Of a stretch of 64,000 nt of DNA, positions 1 through 10,542 are shown in pieces. Position numbers and translations under genes: made by a program. This stretch comes from Vaginisenegalia massiliensis (GTDB taxonomy: Bacteria > Bacillota > Bacilli > Lactobacillales > Aerococcaceae), in assembly GCF_900604935.1 (NCBI RefSeq), contig NZ_UWPC01000003.1, positions 1 through 64,000 on the forward strand, in the 5' to 3' direction. The notes under the pieces are model-generated. The model saw only the letters and a program-made list of their open reading frames with translations. It ran no database searches and was not told the DNA's origin. Each line of letters starts with the position of its first letter. Position 1 is the first letter of the stretch.

Positions 1-7
1 GACATAG

Positions 8-71
8 AAAAACTCCTTTCGATCTTAATGCGGTTGGTAGCCACATTTAAGTATAATCGAAAGGAGTTTTT
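8..71. terminator. Long inverted repeat, probable bidirectional terminator
   Basis: Positions 8-23 and 56-71 are perfect 16-bp inverted copies separated by 32 bases. The arms carry A and T runs at their outer ends, so either strand would give a hairpin ending in U. It probably ends a gene lying left of the window. The 32-base loop is unusually long for a simple terminator. Confidence 0.5.
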
Positions 72-93
72 AACGCTAAAGCTCTTGGCAGCT

Positions 94-116
94 CACCCGT
101 AAAACGGGTGGTTTTA
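94..116 (+). terminator. Short GC-rich hairpin with T run
   Basis: CACCCG (94-99), loop TAAAA, CGGGTG (105-110), then GTTTT. It resembles a weak plus-strand terminator for a gene left of the window, a backup to the long inverted repeat before it. Confidence 0.4.
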
Positions 117-130
117 TTACGTTGTAATAA

Positions 131-158
131 AAAAAGCACGCCCTATGGCGTGCTTTTT
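131..158 (-). terminator. rpoBC operon terminator
   Basis: A 12-bp perfect stem (131-142 with 147-158) with a CTAT loop and a T tract lies just after the rpoC stop codon. The stem is symmetrical enough to work on both strands. Confidence 0.85.
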
Positions 159-166
159 ATTTACCA

Positions 167-3100
167 TTATAAGAATGGATTAGCTTCTTCGTTTGCTACT
201 TCGGTAACTTTTTCTTCCTTAATTGCCATTTCTGGTTCTAATTTACGATAACGAGTCATACCTGTACCGGCTGGAATTAACTTACCAATTGTAACATTTT
301 CTTTCAAGCCCAAGAGAACATCTTTCTTACCACGAATAGCAGCATCAGTTAAGACACGTGTGGTTTCTTGGAAAGAAGCAGCTGAAATAAAGGACTTGGT
401 TTCTAGAGCAGCTTTTGTGATTCCTAACAAGACCGGACGAGCCGTTGCTGGCGTTTCACCCGCTTTAATCGCTGCCGTATTGGCTTCTGTAAAGTCAGCA
501 ATATCAAGTAAAGCACCTGGTAAGATGTTGGTTGAAGCTGGATCCATGACCCTAACTTTACGCAACATTTGACGAACCATAACCTCAACGTGTTTATCAC
601 CGATTTCTACCCCTTGACTGCGGTAAACAGCCTGTACTTCACGTAATAAGTAGTTTTCAACGGTAATAACATCCGTCACTTGAAGAAGTTCTTTTGGATC
701 AATCGACCCTTCAGTTAAAGCTTGACCCCGTTCAACATAATCACCTTCAACAACTTTCAAGCGTGAGGTATAAGGAACATTGTAAGTACGAGTATCGGTA
801 ACCCCTTTAACCGTAATGTCTTTTGAACGATCTGATGCTTTTTCTTCAATGGATTCAATTTCACCAGCGACTTCGGTAATAGTTGCTTGACCTTTTGGAT
901 GACGAGCTTCGAAGATTTCCTGAATACGCGGTAAACCTTGAGTAATATCGCCACCGCCGGCAACCCCACCGGTATGGAAGGTACGCATGGTTAATTGTGT
1001 ACCCGGTTCACCGATTGATTGAGCCGCGATGGTACCGACCGCTTCACCGACTTCAACTTCAAGACCTGTCGCTAAGTTACGACCATAACAGTGTTTGCAG
1101 ACACCGTGGTTGGTGTCACAGGTAAAGACGGAACGAATGGTTACTTCTTCAATACCCGCATTAACAATCTCGTTAGCGATATCTTCAGTAATAATTTCGT
1201 TCGCTCCAATAATGACTTGACCTGTTTCTGGATGTTTCACTGTTTTTTGCGTATAACGTCCGATTAGACGTTCTTCTAATGATTCAATGACACTATTACC
1301 ATCATTGATCGCGCGAACAGTAACCCCTTTATCTGTTCCACAATCGTCCTCACGAATAATAACATCTTGAGCAACGTCAACCAAACGACGGGTTAAGTAA
1401 CCAGAGTCAGCCGTCTTCAAGGCTGTATCGGTCATCCCTTTACGGGCACCGTGAGTCGAGATAAACATTTCTAAGACGGTTAAGCCTTCACGGAAGTTTG
1501 ATGTGATTGGTAACTCGATGATCCGTCCACTTGGAGCAGCCATGTTACCCCGCATACCGGCTAACTGGGTAAAGTTGGAAATGTTACCCCGGGCTCCTGA
1601 ATCTGACATCATCGCAATTGGATTTAGACGTGGTAAGGATTTACTTAAGTCAGATTGGATTTGATCCTTGGCTTGTTCCCATGTACGGATAACATTTTCA
1701 TAACGTTCATCTTCAGTAATTAATCCACGACGATATTGTTTAGCAATGTTATCGACTTGGGCGTGGGCTTTTTCTAAGATAGCTGGTTTAGTATCCAAAC
1801 GTAAAACATCGGCTACCCCAACGGTAATTCCTGCTCGTGTTGAATACTTATACCCTAAATTCTTCATCTTATCTAACATGACAGACGTTTCTGTAATGTG
1901 GAATCGTTTAAAGACTTGTGCAATAATTTTACCCAGGTCTTTCTTCTTGAACGGTGGCACAATATCCATTGATTGGATCTTTTCAACCACATTTTCACCA
2001 GGTTCTAAGAAGTATTTATCTGGTGTTTGTACCGTTAAATTCTCAGAAGATGGTTCATTCAAGTAAGGGAATTCGATTGGCATAATTTCGTTGAATAATA
2101 ATTTACCAACCGTGGTGATCATTAAACGATTCTTTTGCCATTCAGTGAAAGGTTTACCAGCTAAGGCGCTTGCCGGAATAGCAATCCGGGTATGTAAATG
2201 AACATAACCATTTTGATAAGCAATCTCTGCTTCAGCAACACTTGATACGATGAGACCTTCACCTACCCGACCTGGTTCTTCTAAGGTCAAATAGTAGTTA
2301 CCTAAAACCATGTCTTGCGATGGTGTTACAACGGGTTTACCATCTTTCGGGTTCAAGATATTTTGGGCCGCTAACATCAAGAGACGCGCTTCGGCTTGGG
2401 CTTCTTCTGATAAAGGTACATGGACGGCCATTTGGTCACCATCGAAGTCAGCATTATAAGCTTCACAGACTAATGGGTGAAGACGGATAGCACGACCTTC
2501 TACTAGGGTTGGCTCAAACGCTTGAATACCTAAACGGTGAAGCGTCGGTGCCCGGTTAAGTAAAACAGGGTGTTCACGAATAACTTCTTCAATAACAGGC
2601 CAAATCGCATTGTCTTGTGTTTCAATCATGCGCTTAGCATTCTTGATATTTGAAGCGATTTCGCGTTCAACCAATTCTTTCATGACAAATGGCTTGAATA
2701 ATTCAATGGCCATTTCTTTTGGTAAACCACATTGATACATCTTCAAGTTTGGTCCAACGACAATAACGGAACGTCCTGAATAGTCAACCCGTTTACCAAG
2801 TAAGTTTTGACGGAAACGACCTTGTTTCCCTTTCAACATATGAGATAGTGATTTCAATGGACGATTACCTGGTCCAGTAACAGCGCGTCCGCGGCGACCA
2901 TTATCAATCAAAGCATCGACAGCCTCTTGTAACATCCGTTTTTCATTTTGAACGATAATATTTGGTGCACCCAAATCTAATAATCGTTTCAAACGGTTAT
3001 TACGGTTAATGACCCGACGATATAAATCATTCAAGTCAGAAGTGGCAAAGCGGCCACCTTCTAATTGAACCATCGGACGTAAATCAGGTGGAATGACTGG

Positions 3101-3793
3101 TAGAGCATCCATAACCATCCATGAAGGTTGGTTACCTGACGTTCTGAAGGCCTCTAAGATATCTAAACGACGAATAGCACGCGTCCGTTTTTGGCCAGTC
3201 GCTGTTTTTAAGGTTTCTTTAAGTTCTTCACATTCTTTATCTAAATCCACGGCTTCTAATAATTCTTTAATCGCTTCCGCTCCCATTTTGGCATAGAAAC
3301 GATCGCCGTATTCACGTTTTTTCTCACGATATTCTGCTTCGGTTAAAAGTGATTTTGGTTCAAGCGGAGTATCACCCGCATCAATCACAATATATGAAGC
3401 AAAATAAATAACTTCCTCTAACAAGCGGGGGCTTAAGTCTAAGACTAAGCCCATCCGGCTTGGAATACCTTTAAAATACCAAACGTGAGTAACAGGGGCT
3501 GCGAGTTCAATGTGCCCCATACGTTCACGACGTACTTTAGCTCGGGTTACTTCAACACCACAGCGATCACAAACGCGTCCTTTATAGCGAACACGTTTTA
3601 ATTTTCCACATGAACATTCCCAATCTTTAGTAGGACCAAAAATTCTCTCACAGAATAGTCCATCTTTTTCAGGTTTTAATGTTCGATAGTTAATAGTTTC
3701 TGGTTTCTTAACTTCTCCGTAAGACCAAGAACGAATTTTCTCGGAGGATGCTAAGCCAATTTGCATGGCTTCAAAATTATTCACATCTATCAA
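167..3793 (-). CDS. rpoC: DNA-directed RNA polymerase subunit beta'
   Basis: This is the catalytic beta' subunit of RNA polymerase. At 1208 residues it has the compact length usual for Firmicutes. The N-terminal zinc ribbon is seen at Cys60, Cys62, Cys75 and Cys78. The Mg-binding catalytic loop NADFDGD lies near residues 446-452, followed by the bridge-helix and trigger-loop region ([16 protein letters not shown]). A second zinc cluster has Cys near 815 and [11 protein letters not shown] near 890-900. The gene follows rpoB after about 60 bases and is surely co-transcribed with it; a strong terminator follows. The tail after residue about 1190 is charged and poorly conserved. Nothing appears broken. 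Confidence 0.99.
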   Translation of the reverse strand: MIDVNNFEAMQIGLASSEKIRSWSYGEVKKPETINYRTLKPEKDGLFCERIFGPTKDWECSCGKLKRVRYKGRVCDRCGVEVTRAKVRRERMGHIELAAPVTHVWYFKGIPSRMGLVLDLSPRLLEEVIYFASYIVIDAGDTPLEPKSLLTEAEYREKKREYGDRFYAKMGAEAIKELLEAVDLDKECEELKETLKTATGQKRTRAIRRLDILEAFRTSGNQPSWMVMDALPVIPPDLRPMVQLEGGRFATSDLNDLYRRVINRNNRLKRLLDLGAPNIIVQNEKRMLQEAVDALIDNGRRGRAVTGPGNRPLKSLSHMLKGKQGRFRQNLLGKRVDYSGRSVIVVGPNLKMYQCGLPKEMAIELFKPFVMKELVEREIASNIKNAKRMIETQDNAIWPVIEEVIREHPVLLNRAPTLHRLGIQAFEPTLVEGRAIRLHPLVCEAYNADFDGDQMAVHVPLSEEAQAEARLLMLAAQNILNPKDGKPVVTPSQDMVLGNYYLTLEEPGRVGEGLIVSSVAEAEIAYQNGYVHLHTRIAIPASALAGKPFTEWQKNRLMITTVGKLLFNEIMPIEFPYLNEPSSENLTVQTPDKYFLEPGENVVEKIQSMDIVPPFKKKDLGKIIAQVFKRFHITETSVMLDKMKNLGYKYSTRAGITVGVADVLRLDTKPAILEKAHAQVDNIAKQYRRGLITEDERYENVIRTWEQAKDQIQSDLSKSLPRLNPIAMMSDSGARGNISNFTQLAGMRGNMAAPSGRIIELPITSNFREGLTVLEMFISTHGARKGMTDTALKTADSGYLTRRLVDVAQDVIIREDDCGTDKGVTVRAINDGNSVIESLEERLIGRYTQKTVKHPETGQVIIGANEIITEDIANEIVNAGIEEVTIRSVFTCDTNHGVCKHCYGRNLATGLEVEVGEAVGTIAAQSIGEPGTQLTMRTFHTGGVAGGGDITQGLPRIQEIFEARHPKGQATITEVAGEIESIEEKASDRSKDITVKGVTDTRTYNVPYTSRLKVVEGDYVERGQALTEGSIDPKELLQVTDVITVENYLLREVQAVYRSQGVEIGDKHVEVMVRQMLRKVRVMDPASTNILPGALLDIADFTEANTAAIKAGETPATARPVLLGITKAALETKSFISAASFQETTRVLTDAAIRGKKDVLLGLKENVTIGKLIPAGTGMTRYRKLEPEMAIKEEKVTEVANEEANPFL

Positions 3794-3854
3794 GGGGCCG
3801 ACCTCCTCTTTCTATTTTTGGAGTGCCTATCTCCAATTGGCTCCAGGCAATTGC

Positions 3855-6800
3855 TTACGCTTCTACTTCAGGTTCGTTGTTAGATTCCTCTGCGTCTTGA
3901 TCCTCGTCTTCGGAAAGAGGAACTTCGTTATAATGTTGACGTTCGGCTGCCTTTTGATCCTCACGGAATTTATCTAAGGCATTGAAGTTAACTACATCAT
4001 CATCATCGTCATCATCACGCAACTCAATTTCTTGATCATCTTCATCGAGGACTTTAAGGTCTAATCCCAAGGCTTGTAATTCTTTCACCAACACGCGGAA
4101 GGACTCTGGTACACCTGGGCGTGGAATTGGTTGGCCTTTAACAATTGCTTCGTAAGTTTTTACCCGTCCCACAACGTCATCGGATTTATAGGTTAGGATT
4201 TCTTGCAAGGTATAAGCGGCTCCATACGCTTCAAGAGCCCAAACTTCCATTTCCCCAAACCGTTGTCCACCAAATTGAGCTTTACCTCCCAATGGCTGTT
4301 GAGTAACTAATGAGTAAGGTCCAGTCGAACGCGCATGCAATTTGTCGTCAACCATGTGGGCTAACTTAATCATGTACATAACCCCAACTGAAACTTTACG
4401 GTCAAATGGTTCACCTGTACGGCCATCATATAGGATAGTTTTAGCGTCAGCTTCCATACCGGCTTCACGAACCGTTTCCCAAACATCTTCTTCACTTGCC
4501 CCATCAAAAACAGGAGTGGCAATATGGATACCTAGCTGACGAGCAGCCATCCCTAAGTGAAGTTCAAGAACTTGTCCGATATTCATCCGTGATGGTACCC
4601 CTAATGGGTTCAACATGATATCTACTGGCGTTCCATCTGGTAAGAATGGCATATCTTCTTCTGGCATAATTAAAGAGACAACCCCTTTATTACCATGCCG
4701 TCCGGCCATTTTATCCCCTTCGTTGATTTTACGTTTTTGAACGATATAGACGCGAACTAATTTATTAACACCTGGTGGTAATTCATCGCCGGCTTCGCGA
4801 GTAAAGATTTTCACATCATGAACAATCCCACCACCGCCGTGAGGAACCCGTAAAGAGGTATCGCGAACTTCACGCGCTTTTTCACCAAAGATAGCATGTA
4901 ATAAGCGTTCTTCAGCTGATAATTCAGTAACTCCTTTTGGTGTTACTTTACCAACTAAGATGTCATTATCTTTAACTTCAGCCCCGATGGAAATAATGCC
5001 ATCACGGTCTAAATATTTTAAGGCTTCTTCAGATACGTTTGGAATTTCACGGGTAATTTCTTCAGGTCCTAACTTAGTATCACGTGACTCAGATTCATAT
5101 TCTTCAATATGAATAGAGGTATACACGTCATCTTTAACTAAACGTTCAGACATGATAACCGCATCTTCATAGTTATATCCGTTCCAAGTCATGAAGGCAA
5201 CTAATGGGTTTTGACCAAGAGCCATTTCTCCATTTTCCATTGATGGACCATCCGCTAAGATATCTTGAGCATCAACATGCTCGCCTAAACGGACGATTGG
5301 ACGTTGATTGTAGCAAGTTCCTGAGTTAGAACGTGCAAACTTAGTTAAGCGGTATTCATCAACTGAGCCATCTTCTGTCTTCACGCGGACACGATTTGCA
5401 TCCACATAGATGACTTCACCTGCACGCTTACAAATTAGGGCTGCCCCTGAGTCGTGAGCGGCTTTGTATTCCATACCGGTTCCGATTAAAGGTGATTTTG
5501 GATTGATTAGCGGAACAGCTTGACGTTGCATGTTAGCACCCATCAAGGCCCGGTTAGAGTCATCGTTTTCTAAGAACGGAATCGAAGCGGTTGCGACAGC
5601 TACTACTTGTTTTGGCGACACGTCCATATAGTCTACTTGGCTAGTCTTCACTTCTAAGTTTTCAGAAATGTAACGGGCCATAACCACGTCATTGGTAAAG
5701 GTACCATCTTCGTTCAATGGTGAATTGGCTTGTGCTACAACATACAAGTCTTCTTCATCCGCTGCTAGATAATGAATTTCATCGGTTACCCGTTTGTTAG
5801 CCTTATCTACCTTACGATAGGGGGTTTCGATAAAGCCATATTGATTAATTTTCGCATAAGAAGATAAGCTGTTAATCAAACCAATGTTTGGTCCTTCAGG
5901 TGTTTCAATTGGACACATACGCCCATAGTGAGAATAGTGAACGTCCCGAACTTCATAACCCGCACGGTCCCGAGTCAAACCACCAGGTCCTAAGGCTGAA
6001 AGACGACGTTTATGGGTTAATTCCCCTAATGGGTTCGTTTGATCCATAAATTGAGATAATTGGGAGGAACCAAAGAATTCTTTGATGGCTGCTACTACTG
6101 GACGAATATTAATCAATTGTTGGGGTGTGATCGTAGATACATCTTGCAATGACATCCGTTCGCGAACCACACGTTCCATCCGTGATAACCCAATCCGGAA
6201 TTGATTTTGTAATAATTCACCTACTGAACGAATACGACGGTTACCTAAGTGGTCGATATCGTCTGTCGTACCAATGCCTTCTGAAAGGAATAAATAATAG
6301 TTAATTGAAGCTAAAATATCAGCCGGTGTTAAGCTCTTAACCCCTTGAAGATTAGCATTACCGATAATATTGATCACGCGATCTGGATCACTTGGTGCAT
6401 AGACTTTAATGATTTGTAAATCGATTGGATCTGGCACCACACCTTCTGGAGAAGGATACAGGGTCACTGTATTAATATTTTGGTCTAAATATGGTAAGAG
6501 AATAGCCATATTTGCTTCATCTAATAAGGTACCTTCGCTTAAAATCACTTCTCCCGTTTCCGGATCAGCTAAGGTTTCTGCTAGCGTTAAGCCAGCCAAA
6601 CGATTTTTAAGATGAAGTTTCTTATTAATCTTATAGCGACCAACAGGAGCTAAGTCATAACGACGTGGATCAAAGAAACGTGCATTCAATAAGTTACGCG
6701 ATGAATCAGCTGTCTTAGGTTCGCCAGGACGGAGTCGTTCATAAATATCTTTCAAAGCTTCTTCTGTCCGTGAATCAGCCACATTTTTGTGAACATCTTT

Positions 6801-7475
6801 TTCAGCTGTCAATTCCAATAAATCGGAATTGGTAAAGATATCAAAAATTTCTTCATCTGAACCAAATCCTAAAGCACGAATTAAAACGGTTAATGGAATT
6901 TTACGTGTCCGGTCAATCCGTACATAAGCAATGCCTTTAGCATCGGTTTCAAATTCTAACCAAGCTCCGCGGTTAGGAATCACAGTTGAGGTATAAGAAT
7001 GACGGGCTTTTTTGTCAACTTTATCATGGAAATAAACACCTGGTGACCGCACTAATTGTGAAACGATGACCCGTTCTGCTCCATTGATAATAAAGGTTCC
7101 CATTTCTGTCATGATTGGGAAATCTCCAAAGAAGACCTCTTGTTCCTTCACTTCACCTGTTTCCTTATTGATTAGACGTAAGGTCACATAGATTTGTTTT
7201 GAGTAGTTCGCATCCCGATCACGCGCTTCTTGAACACTATATTTAGCATCCCGGAAGTCATAATCGATGAAGTGCAATTCAAGATTTTCAGTATGGTCGA
7301 CAATTGGAGAAATATCTTCAAACATCACTTTAAGTCCTTCATCTAAGAACCATTGATAAGAATCCGTTTGAATCTCGATTAAGTTTGGTAATTCCAAGAT
7401 TTCATCGATACGCGCATAGCTACGACGCTCTGCTTTTTTACCGTATTTGACGATATGTTGACTCAAGCTCTTCAC
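3855..7475 (-). CDS. rpoB: DNA-directed RNA polymerase subunit beta
   Basis: This is the beta subunit of RNA polymerase, 1206 residues. The rifampicin-binding region near residues 465-520 is intact, with [20 protein letters not shown] followed by [17 protein letters not shown] and no obvious resistance substitution. The C-terminal beta/beta' interface is present ([21 protein letters not shown]). Near residue 1157 there is a run of seven aspartates, then an acidic tail, which is common in Firmicutes but variable between genera. The start follows AAGGGGTGAAGAGC, a good ribosome-binding site. A leader of more than 200 bases separates the start from its likely promoter and holds a terminator-like hairpin. 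Confidence 0.99.
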   Translation of the reverse strand: MKSLSQHIVKYGKKAERRSYARIDEILELPNLIEIQTDSYQWFLDEGLKVMFEDISPIVDHTENLELHFIDYDFRDAKYSVQEARDRDANYSKQIYVTLRLINKETGEVKEQEVFFGDFPIMTEMGTFIINGAERVIVSQLVRSPGVYFHDKVDKKARHSYTSTVIPNRGAWLEFETDAKGIAYVRIDRTRKIPLTVLIRALGFGSDEEIFDIFTNSDLLELTAEKDVHKNVADSRTEEALKDIYERLRPGEPKTADSSRNLLNARFFDPRRYDLAPVGRYKINKKLHLKNRLAGLTLAETLADPETGEVILSEGTLLDEANMAILLPYLDQNINTVTLYPSPEGVVPDPIDLQIIKVYAPSDPDRVINIIGNANLQGVKSLTPADILASINYYLFLSEGIGTTDDIDHLGNRRIRSVGELLQNQFRIGLSRMERVVRERMSLQDVSTITPQQLINIRPVVAAIKEFFGSSQLSQFMDQTNPLGELTHKRRLSALGPGGLTRDRAGYEVRDVHYSHYGRMCPIETPEGPNIGLINSLSSYAKINQYGFIETPYRKVDKANKRVTDEIHYLAADEEDLYVVAQANSPLNEDGTFTNDVVMARYISENLEVKTSQVDYMDVSPKQVVAVATASIPFLENDDSNRALMGANMQRQAVPLINPKSPLIGTGMEYKAAHDSGAALICKRAGEVIYVDANRVRVKTEDGSVDEYRLTKFARSNSGTCYNQRPIVRLGEHVDAQDILADGPSMENGEMALGQNPLVAFMTWNGYNYEDAVIMSERLVKDDVYTSIHIEEYESESRDTKLGPEEITREIPNVSEEALKYLDRDGIISIGAEVKDNDILVGKVTPKGVTELSAEERLLHAIFGEKAREVRDTSLRVPHGGGGIVHDVKIFTREAGDELPPGVNKLVRVYIVQKRKINEGDKMAGRHGNKGVVSLIMPEEDMPFLPDGTPVDIMLNPLGVPSRMNIGQVLELHLGMAARQLGIHIATPVFDGASEEDVWETVREAGMEADAKTILYDGRTGEPFDRKVSVGVMYMIKLAHMVDDKLHARSTGPYSLVTQQPLGGKAQFGGQRFGEMEVWALEAYGAAYTLQEILTYKSDDVVGRVKTYEAIVKGQPIPRPGVPESFRVLVKELQALGLDLKVLDEDDQEIELRDDDDDDDVVNFNALDKFREDQKAAERQHYNEVPLSEDEDQDAEESNNEPEVEA

Positions 7476-7565
7476 CCCTTATAAAAATTAAGACCCGCTA
7501 AGATGACAGAATAATGACAATTGTTAAGAATAGATAACAAATGACTTTTGTCCCAAAAAATAGGC

Positions 7566-7617
7566 AAAAAAAAGACAAAGGATTGATTCTTTTTACGAAA
7601 AATCGTCAATCTTTTGT
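7566..7617 (-). terminator. Terminator-like hairpin inside the rpoB leader
   Basis: On the minus strand, arms 7617-7606 and 7586-7575 pair over 12 positions with one mismatch and are followed by an eight-base T tract (7573-7566). It lies between the likely rpoB promoter and the rpoB start, so it would act as an attenuator rather than as the end of a gene. A second possible hairpin just upstream (CCCGATTTG with CAAACGGG, near 7634-7662) could be an alternative fold. Confidence 0.55.
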
Positions 7618-7697
7618 TTTATTCTGGCGAAAATCCCGATTTGGACAAGATTTCAAACGGGTTTTTCTTTATCTTAGTCAACTCTTTGCATCTAGAA

Positions 7698-7726
7698 ATA
7701 TTATTATATTTTCATCACCTTGTCAA
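7698..7726 (-). promoter_or_regulatory. Likely rpoBC promoter
   Basis: Minus strand: -35 TTGACA (7726-7721), a 17-base spacer, -10 TAATAT (7703-7698). The -35 is a perfect consensus. Transcription would start near 7690 and give a leader of about 215 nucleotides before rpoB. Confidence 0.7.
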
Positions 7727-7740
7727 GGCTAGCTCAAAGA

Positions 7741-7766
7741 AAAAACTTACCTTGCGGTAAGTTTTT
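7741..7766 (-). terminator. Terminator of the pseudouridine operon
   Basis: AAAAACTTACC, loop TTGC, GGTAAGTTTTT lies directly after the psuG stop. It is a near-perfect 11-bp stem with a T tract on either strand. It separates psuG from the rpoB promoter. Confidence 0.85.
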
Positions 7767-7772
7767 AGAATA

Positions 7773-8693
7773 TTATTTAATTTCTGCTTGATAGGCTACT
7801 GCGATTTGAGCACCTACTTTAGCATTATTATAAACTAATTGAATATTTGTATCCAAACTAGCTCCATCTGTTAATTCGACAATTTTTGCTAGTAGGAATG
7901 GTGTGGTGTCTTTACCTTTAATGCCTTGTTTGTTGGCTTCTTCAACAGCTTGATTAATAATCGCATCAATCTTTTCGTGCGGAATTTCATATTCACTTGG
8001 AACAGGATTAGTTACCAATAAGCCAGCTTTAAGACCTAAGGCTTCTGCATACATCATCATCCGCGAAATTTCCGTAGGCGAATCGCAACGGGTATTCAAT
8101 TTATATTCTGATGTTCCTGTATAAAAGGCTGGTAAATAATCTGTTTGGTAGCCCACAACTGGAACACCTTTTGTTTCAAGATATTCCAAGGTCCGAGGTA
8201 AATCAAGGATGGCTTTAGCACCTGCACAAACGACAGTGACTGGGGTTTGCCCTAATTCATCTAGGTCAGCAGAGATATCCATGCTATCTTCTACTCCCCG
8301 GTGAACCCCACCAATTCCACCTGTAACAAAGACTTTAATACCTGCTAAATGTGCACCGATCATGGTCGTTGCAACGGTAGTAGCGCCTGTTTTCCCTTTA
8401 GCAAAAACTTCTGCCAAATCTCGGCGGCTAACTTTAACCACATCTTTTTCAGAGGCCAAACGCTCAAGATCTTGGTCATCTAGACCAATTTTGAACTGGC
8501 CATCCATAATCGCAATAGTCGCTGGGACAGCTCCATTATCACGAATAATTTGTTCAACCGTTTTAGCCATTTGTACATTTTGTGGATAAGGCATCCCGTG
8601 AGAGATAATAGTTGACTCTAAGGCAACAACGGGTAAATTTTGATCAAAAGCTGCCTGAACTTCTGGACTAATCGCTAATAAGTTATTCATCAT
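7773..8693 (-). CDS. psuG: Pseudouridine-5'-phosphate glycosidase
   Basis: PsuG reversibly cleaves pseudouridine 5'-phosphate to uracil and ribose 5-phosphate, a route for salvage of modified nucleosides from RNA turnover. At 306 residues it is the normal family length. Family segments visible are [18 protein letters not shown] near residue 22, [15 protein letters not shown] near 105 and GGIGGVHRG near 125. The ATG directly abuts the stop codon of the upstream kinase gene, so the two are probably translationally coupled. A second in-frame ATG follows at once (codon 2); the first has the better distance to AAAGGAAG. Assignment rests on strong whole-length resemblance and on the kinase partner. 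Confidence 0.95.
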   Translation of the reverse strand: MMNNLLAISPEVQAAFDQNLPVVALESTIISHGMPYPQNVQMAKTVEQIIRDNGAVPATIAIMDGQFKIGLDDQDLERLASEKDVVKVSRRDLAEVFAKGKTGATTVATTMIGAHLAGIKVFVTGGIGGVHRGVEDSMDISADLDELGQTPVTVVCAGAKAILDLPRTLEYLETKGVPVVGYQTDYLPAFYTGTSEYKLNTRCDSPTEISRMMMYAEALGLKAGLLVTNPVPSEYEIPHEKIDAIINQAVEEANKQGIKGKDTTPFLLAKIVELTDGASLDTNIQLVYNNAKVGAQIAVAYQAEIK

Positions 8694-9806
8694 TTATTTA
8701 AAACTTCCTTTCAAGGCTTTGTGCTGTTTACGCAATATTTCTTTGGTCAAGTCCTTACGTACCGTTTGCTCTGACTGAATGGTGTAATATGAATTCGTCA
8801 AGCCAAATTCAATTGCTTCGTGCAATGAATAAGCATCTAAGTATCCGCAAACAACGCCTGCAGAAAAGGCATCCCCTGCTCCAGTTACATCTTCTACATG
8901 ATCCACCATCGGTGGTTGGATGTGACCCATGTCTCCTTGACGATTAGCATAACGCGTTGGCTGAGCTCCATGAGTGATGACGATATTTTCCACTCCTAGA
9001 TCTAACCAGGTTTTTAGTAAGTCTTCTTCGCTTGGTTGTGCTAACTGATGAGCCTCGAAGTAAGCCCGACTTTCTTCCTCATTGATGATTAACCAAGTTA
9101 CCCCATTTAAATTTTTAGGCAAATGAGACATCTTTGGTGTCGATACACTGACTAGCATTAAGTCGATAGCTTCTTTGTTAGCAATTTCGATAATTTTAGC
9201 TACAGCGTCTTGCGAAACATTCAAGTCCGCAACAATCATACGGGCTTGCGAAAGAACCAACTGGTATGATTCAATCCATTCTGCCGTCATCAATTGGCAA
9301 ATATCCATATCAGCAAAGGCAAAATCAAGTTCTCCACTTTGTTCTAATACAGCCGTATAGTTACTGGTTGAGGCCTCCGGTAATTGTTGAACATGTTGCA
9401 AATTAACAAAACCTTGCGTATTTTGCTTAATCAATTCATAGTCTTTATCCTGGCCTGCTAAAGAAATTAAGCTAACTTTGACATCTAAACGGCCAAGGTT
9501 TTCGGCCACATTCCGTGCTACGCCGCCGATGCTAACGCTAGATGACACCGGATTACTGGTACCGCGAATGAGGGCTTGGTTAAGCACAAATTTACGGTCG
9601 ACATTCATTGCACCGATACAAAATACTTCCGGTTGCTTGTTAACAATATAGGCGCGGCCTAACAGTTGTTTTTTTGTCGTTAAATTCGAAATAATCGTAG
9701 CTACTGTTGAACGTGGCACATCAAGTTGATCAGCAATACTTTGCTGTGATAAGAAGGGATCTTCTTCAATTAACTTAAGTACACGACGCTCATTAAAGTT
9801 TAACAT
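8694..9806 (-). CDS. psuK: Pseudouridine kinase (PfkB family) with N-terminal winged helix
   Basis: The 370-residue protein has two parts. Residues 1-55 form a winged helix-turn-helix (QQSIADQLDVPRSTVATIIS). Residues 60-365 form a PfkB sugar kinase with the N-terminal family segment IGAMNVDRK and the ATP/catalytic motif VTGAGDAFSAG near residue 305. With PsuG next to it the likely substrate is pseudouridine. Such HTH-kinase fusions are known in Firmicutes; by inference the fusion lets the enzyme repress its own operon. An inverted repeat just upstream is a candidate operator. The kinase call is firm; the exact substrate is inferred from the neighbour. Start chosen by GGAGG 7 bases before ATG. 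Confidence 0.85.
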   Translation of the reverse strand: MLNFNERRVLKLIEEDPFLSQQSIADQLDVPRSTVATIISNLTTKKQLLGRAYIVNKQPEVFCIGAMNVDRKFVLNQALIRGTSNPVSSSVSIGGVARNVAENLGRLDVKVSLISLAGQDKDYELIKQNTQGFVNLQHVQQLPEASTSNYTAVLEQSGELDFAFADMDICQLMTAEWIESYQLVLSQARMIVADLNVSQDAVAKIIEIANKEAIDLMLVSVSTPKMSHLPKNLNGVTWLIINEEESRAYFEAHQLAQPSEEDLLKTWLDLGVENIVITHGAQPTRYANRQGDMGHIQPPMVDHVEDVTGAGDAFSAGVVCGYLDAYSLHEAIEFGLTNSYYTIQSEQTVRKDLTKEILRKQHKALKGSFK

Positions 9807-9825
9807 AGCTTTGCCTCCTTTCTTT

Positions 9826-9861
9826 CTTAGACAAATGTTTTTTTTAGGATAATTGTCTAAG
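9826..9861. promoter_or_regulatory. Candidate operator of the psu operon
   Basis: CTTAGACAA (9826-9834) and TTGTCTAAG (9853-9861) are perfect 9-bp inverted copies with 18 bases between them. They lie between the -10 box and the start codon of the HTH-kinase gene. The spacing is long for one dimer but suits two half-sites on the same DNA face. The -35 box also contains TTGTCT. Binding by the kinase's own HTH is inference. Confidence 0.5.
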
Positions 9862-9863
9862 AC

Positions 9864-9891
9864 AGTATACCATTTTTAAGTAGAAAGACAA
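9864..9891 (-). promoter_or_regulatory. Likely promoter of psuK-psuG
   Basis: Minus strand: -35 TTGTCT (9891-9886), a 16-base spacer, -10 TATACT (9869-9864). It is about 60 bases upstream of the start codon and directly abuts the inverted repeat. Confidence 0.55.
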
Positions 9892-9910
9892 GATGTTTTT
9901 TACATTAAAA

Positions 9911-10525
9911 TCAGTCTTCTTTTTGGCTCATCAAGACCCAATAACCTTTATCCAAGCTGATGCGTTCAGCCTGGCCAAACACTTGGTCCATATATTTTTT
10001 CATTGATTCTGCGCCTTGTTTCTTCTGAATGACCACAAAGAGACGCCCACCTACTTTTATGTGACGATAGGCTTGATTCACAAAAGCCTGGATGGTCTTC
10101 TTACCCGCGCGAATAGGCGGATTTGTTATGGCATAATCAAAAAATTGATTCAAATCTATTTGGGTAGCGTCAGCTAAGTGCCAATCTATATTCGATACTT
10201 TATTTAGAGCTTGGTTTCGTATTGCTAAATCTAAGCTCCTTTGGTTAACTTCTACACCCACATAGTGAAGTTGAGGAGCTAGCTTTGCCAAACTAATTAG
10301 AATGGGCCCATAGCCACTACCTAATTCAAGCAATGATTGACCCACTTGTGTGTTTTCGTGGTCTAGAAAGGCTTTTAGCAAAACATTAGACCCATAGTCT
10401 ACACGGTCTTTGGAAAAAACACCTCGATCGGTCACAAATTGCAAACTTTGATCTTGAATACTAAATTGAATGGTTCGTTCTTGATGGTCGCTTTCTGGCT
10501 GGTGACTATAGTAATGATCAGTCAT
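9911..10525 (-). CDS. Class I SAM-dependent methyltransferase, YbxB/RsmC type
   Basis: The 204-residue protein resembles the RsmC/YbxB group of small rRNA (guanine-N2) methyltransferases. The SAM-binding motif I is LLELGSGYGPILISLAK near residues 60-75, and the catalytic motif IV is NPPI (near 135), typical of N-methylation of guanine or adenine in RNA. In Bacillus the ybxB gene lies between rplL and rpoB, the same neighbourhood as here, though five other genes now lie in this interval. A ribosome-binding site (GGGGAGA) precedes ATG. The RNA target cannot be read from the sequence. Confidence 0.85.
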   Translation of the reverse strand: MTDHYYSHQPESDHQERTIQFSIQDQSLQFVTDRGVFSKDRVDYGSNVLLKAFLDHENTQVGQSLLELGSGYGPILISLAKLAPQLHYVGVEVNQRSLDLAIRNQALNKVSNIDWHLADATQIDLNQFFDYAITNPPIRAGKKTIQAFVNQAYRHIKVGGRLFVVIQKKQGAESMKKYMDQVFGQAERISLDKGYWVLMSQKED

Positions 10526-10542
10526 GGTGTGTCTCCCCTAAC

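Noticed and set aside
4000-4020. Trinucleotide repeat in rpoB (Asp run) as a contingency locus
   Set aside because: The repeat unit is in frame, codons are mixed GAT/GAC, and acidic runs in the RpoB tail are common.
7541-7732. 63-codon plus-strand frame in the rpoB leader
   Set aside because: Lys/Phe-rich translation of AT-rich leader DNA, no ribosome-binding site, and it covers the rpoB promoter and hairpins.
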